A stretch of DNA of 8,267 nucleotides from Giesbergeria sp. (GTDB lineage: Bacteria; Pseudomonadota; Gammaproteobacteria; Burkholderiales; Burkholderiaceae_C). This document shows, piece after piece, positions 5,844 to 8,267 of this stretch. The stretch is taken from NCBI GenBank assembly GCA_030690515.1, contig JAUYGP010000555.1, forward strand, positions 1 to 8,267, written 5' to 3'. The translations under genes and the position numbers were made by a program. The stretch's first letter is position 1; every line of letters begins with the position of its first letter. The notes below the pieces were generated by a model. It was not told where the DNA came from and did no database searches. It saw only the letters and a list, made by a program, of their open reading frames with translations.

Positions 5844-5871
5844 GCGCGAAGGGAGGAGTTCGCGCGAGTCT

Positions 5872-5924
5872 GGCGCCCCGGGGGGGACCCGTCAATACGG
5901 GGACACCAGATGGAGAGGGGCGCC
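5872..5924 (-). other. Nested inverted repeat between metH and the GGDEF-EAL gene
   Basis: GGCGCCCC (5872-5879) is the perfect reverse complement of GGGGCGCC (5917-5924), which touches the metH stop codon. Inside lies a second stem, CCCGT-CAAT-ACGGG (5888-5901), with a four-base loop. The outer pair is separated by 37 nt. No T-run follows on the minus strand, so it is not a classical terminator. It could stabilise the 3' end of the metH message or act as a leader structure controlling the downstream gene. No known riboswitch is recognised. Confidence 0.5.
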
Positions 5925-8267
5925 TACAGGATGGGTGCCAGCAAGCGCCGCAACTCGGCCTCATCCATGCCGCGGCGCTGCGCCATGTCTTTGAGCTGGT
6001 CTTCCCCAATCTTGCCCACGCTGAAGTAAGCACTGTCGGGGTGACCAATATAAAACCCGCTGACGCTGGCGGCTGGGGCCATGGCCATGCTGTCGGTCAG
6101 TTCCATGCCGATCTCACCGCACTGCAGCACGCGGAACAGCTCACGCTTGGCGCTGTGGTCCGGGCAGGCGGGGTAGCCGGGCGCGGGGCGGATGCCCTGG
6201 TACTTTTCGGCGATCAGCGCGTCGTTTGACAGCTTCTCATCCTGCGCATAGCCCCACAGATCAGTGCGCACGCGCTGGTGCAGACACTCGGCAAAGGCCT
6301 CGGCCAGGCGGTCGGCCAGGCTTTTGAACAGGATGGCGGAATAGTCATCCAGGTCGTCCAGAAAGGCTTTTTCTTTCTTCTCGACACCCAGACCTGCCGT
6401 CACGGCAAACAGGCCGGCGTAGTCGGCAATGCCGCTGTCCTTGGGGGCCACAAAATCGGCGAGGCACCGGCTGGGGCGCATGACTTTTTCGTTGTTCGGG
6501 CCGTCCACCGCGTGCTTTTCGGTCTGCTGGCGCAGGCCGTACCAGGTGGCCAGTACTTCGCTGCGGGTCTCGTCGGTATAGAACTCGATATCGTCGCCCA
6601 CGCTGTTGGCAGGGTACAACGCCATGACGCCACTGGCCTGCAGCCATCGTCCGTCAATCATTTTCTTCAGCATCGTCTGGCCGTCGGCGAACACGCGCGT
6701 CGCCTCCTCGCCCACGACTTCATCCTTCAAGATCGCGGGATAGGGGCCGGCCAGATCCCAGGTCTGGAAGAACGGGCCCCAGTCCATATAGGGCACCAGC
6801 TCGTTCAAATCAAAGTTCTTGAACACGCGACGGCCCAGCGCACGGGGCGGCCTGGTTGTGAATACCGACCAGTCGATGGCGGTGCGGTTGGCTCGCGCCT
6901 GCGCCAGCGTCCACATGGGCGTCTGCTTCTTGTTGGCGTGCTGCTGGCGCACTTTGTCGTAGTCCGCGCTCACTTCTTTCAAAAAGGCCTCGGCACCGTC
7001 GCCCAGCAGGCTTTGTGCCACACCCACGCTGCGGGACGCATCGGGGACATAGACCACGGGGCCATCGTAGTGCGGCGCGATTTTGACGGCGGTGTGCACG
7101 CGGCTGCAAGTGGCGCCGCCAATCAGCAGCGGGATCTTCTTCACGCGGAAGTGGTCGTCCTTGTGCATCTCGGCCGCCACATACTGCATCTCTTCCAGGC
7201 TCGGTGTGATCAGGCCCGAGAGGCCGACGATGTCGGCGCCCTCGGCCTTGGCGCGCGCCAAAATTTCGTGGCAGGGCACCATCACGCCCATGTTGATGAC
7301 CTCGAAGTTGTTGCACTGCAAGACCACGGTGACGATGTTCTTGCCGATATCGTGCACATCGCCCTTGACCGTGGCAATGACGATTTTCCCCTTGGTGCGC
7401 ACGTCGCGCCCGGCCAGCTCGTCCTGGCGCTTTTCTTCCTCGATGTAGGGAATGAGGTGGGCCACGGCGAGTTTCATCACGCGCGCGCTTTTTACCACCT
7501 GGTGCAGGAACATATTGCCCTGGCCAAACAGGTCGCCGACGATGCTCATGCCGTCCATCAGCGGGCCTTCAATCACATGCAGCGGGCGCCCGCCCTTGGC
7601 CAGAATGGCCTGGTAGGCCTCTTCGGTGTCTTCGGTGATGAAGTCGGTAAAGCCGTGCACCAGCGCATGGCTCAGGCGCTCGCCGACGGTCTTGGGCGCT
7701 TCGGGGGTGCCGCGCCATTCGAGTTTTTTGCTCTCGTCCTTGGCGCCGCTCCTGGCGGTTTCGGCCACTTCGAGCAAGCGCTCCGCCGCGTCGGGGCGGC
7801 GGTTGAGGATGACGTCTTCCACGCGCTCGCGCAAGGTGGGTTCGAGGTCGTCATACACGCCCACCATGCCGGCATTGACGATGCCCATGTCCATCCCGGC
7901 TTGGATGGCGTGGTACAGGAACACGGTGTGGATAGCCTCGCGCACCGGGTCGTTGCCGCGGAAGCTGAACGATACGTTCGACACCCCGCCCGACACCTTG
8001 GCGCCGGGCAAGTGGGCCTTGATCCAGCGTGTCGCTTCGATGAACTCCACCGCGTAATTGGCGTGCTCCTCGATGCCCGTGGCCACGGCAATGATGTTGG
8101 GGTCGAAGATGATGTCTTCGGGCGGAAAGCCCACCTCGTCCACCAGAATACGGTAGGCGCGCTCGCAAATCTGGATCTTGCGCTCGTAGGTGTCGGCCTG
8201 GCCTTGCTCGTCAAAGGCCATCACCACGGCGGCGGCGCCATAGCGGCGCACCAGCTTGGCATGGTGT
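5924..8267 (-). CDS. metH: Cobalamin-dependent methionine synthase, C-terminal part (cut by window edge)
   Basis: MetH transfers a methyl group from 5-methyltetrahydrofolate to homocysteine through cobalamin, giving methionine. The frame is open to the right edge; the GTG at 8251 is an internal Val, so the N-terminus is missing. Numbering from that codon, residues 1-150 are the end of the pterin-binding barrel and 185-285 the four-helix cap. The cobalamin domain (about 287-425) carries D-V-H-D-I-G (298-303), with H300 as the expected cobalt ligand, plus G-L-S-G-L-I-T-P-S and G-G-A-T-C-S. The activation domain (about 445-775) has D-W-G-P-F-F-Q-T-W and the S-adenosylmethionine-binding R-P-A-P-G-Y-P-A-C-P-D (688-698). 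In many Comamonadaceae MetH is split, with the homocysteine-binding domain in a separate upstream gene; the window cannot show whether that holds here. No frameshift is seen. Confidence 0.97.
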   Translation of the reverse strand, partial: HHAKLVRRYGAAAVVMAFDEQGQADTYERKIQICERAYRILVDEVGFPPEDIIFDPNIIAVATGIEEHANYAVEFIEATRWIKAHLPGAKVSGGVSNVSFSFRGNDPVREAIHTVFLYHAIQAGMDMGIVNAGMVGVYDDLEPTLRERVEDVILNRRPDAAERLLEVAETARSGAKDESKKLEWRGTPEAPKTVGERLSHALVHGFTDFITEDTEEAYQAILAKGGRPLHVIEGPLMDGMSIVGDLFGQGNMFLHQVVKSARVMKLAVAHLIPYIEEEKRQDELAGRDVRTKGKIVIATVKGDVHDIGKNIVTVVLQCNNFEVINMGVMVPCHEILARAKAEGADIVGLSGLITPSLEEMQYVAAEMHKDDHFRVKKIPLLIGGATCSRVHTAVKIAPHYDGPVVYVPDASRSVGVAQSLLGDGAEAFLKEVSADYDKVRQQHANKKQTPMWTLAQARANRTAIDWSVFTTRPPRALGRRVFKNFDLNELVPYMDWGPFFQTWDLAGPYPAILKDEVVGEEATRVFADGQTMLKKMIDGRWLQASGVMALYPANSVGDDIEFYTDETRSEVLATWYGLRQQTEKHAVDGPNNEKVMRPSRCLADFVAPKDSGIADYAGLFAVTAGLGVEKKEKAFLDDLDDYSAILFKSLADRLAEAFAECLHQRVRTDLWGYAQDEKLSNDALIAEKYQGIRPAPGYPACPDHSAKRELFRVLQCGEIGMELTDSMAMAPAASVSGFYIGHPDSAYFSVGKIGEDQLKDMAQRRGMDEAELRRLLAPIL

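Noticed and set aside
5850..5860. A purine-rich A-G-G-G-A-G-G-A-G stretch on + resembling a strong ribosome-binding site.
   Set aside because: No start codon with a supported reading frame follows on the plus strand. It is the complement of the leader of the minus-strand gene.
4131..6029. A 632-codon open frame on + running antisense to the GGDEF-EAL gene.
   Set aside because: The opposite strand encodes a complete four-domain protein with all motifs. The antisense translation resembles no family and is explained by strong GC bias at third codon positions.
8249..8251. GTG at 8251 as the start codon of metH.
   Set aside because: It lies inside the pterin-binding barrel. Upstream codons continue the family sequence to the window edge.

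Overview
The window looks like chromosomal DNA from a GC-rich betaproteobacterium, most likely family Comamonadaceae (Acidovorax-like). This rests on the protein sequences of the ferredoxin-NADP reductase, shikimate kinase and MetH, on the strong G/C bias at third codon positions, and on the housekeeping gene content. The family assignment comes from recalled family sequences, not a database search. I see no rRNA, tRNA, CRISPR array, insertion sequence or integration site.

Layout, left to right. (1) The 3' part of a ferredoxin/flavodoxin-NADP+ reductase gene on +, cut by the left edge (2-697). (2) A 522-nt gap (698-1219). It holds a terminator-like hairpin, a 41-codon remnant of a second YihY/BrkB membrane-protein gene on the minus strand, and two further inverted-repeat structures. 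(3) A secreted protein with two PilJ/NarX-type nitrate-sensor-like repeats on + (1220-2038). (4) An intact YihY/BrkB family membrane protein on - (2113-3036), divergent from (5) shikimate kinase on + (3202-3759). (6) A GAF-like/PAS/GGDEF/EAL cyclic-di-GMP protein on - (3756-5843), whose stop codon interlocks with that of shikimate kinase. (7) The C-terminal two thirds or so of cobalamin-dependent methionine synthase MetH on -, cut by the right edge (5924-8267). It lies 80 nt upstream of the cyclic-di-GMP gene on the same strand.

The genes do not form one pathway. Fpr, AroK and MetH are housekeeping enzymes for redox balance, chorismate synthesis and methionine/folate metabolism. The GGDEF-EAL protein and the PilJ-type protein are sensory or signalling genes placed between them.

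Two observations stand out. The first is the decayed yihY/brkB fragment at 849-971. It aligns without gaps to the C-terminal membrane segment of the intact copy about 1.3 kb away, and its substitutions fall mostly at third codon positions. The second is the stand-alone exported protein with two P-box repeats in one chain and no transmembrane or output domain, which could act as a built-in pseudo-dimer for an anion such as nitrate. No clearly new multi-gene system is visible.
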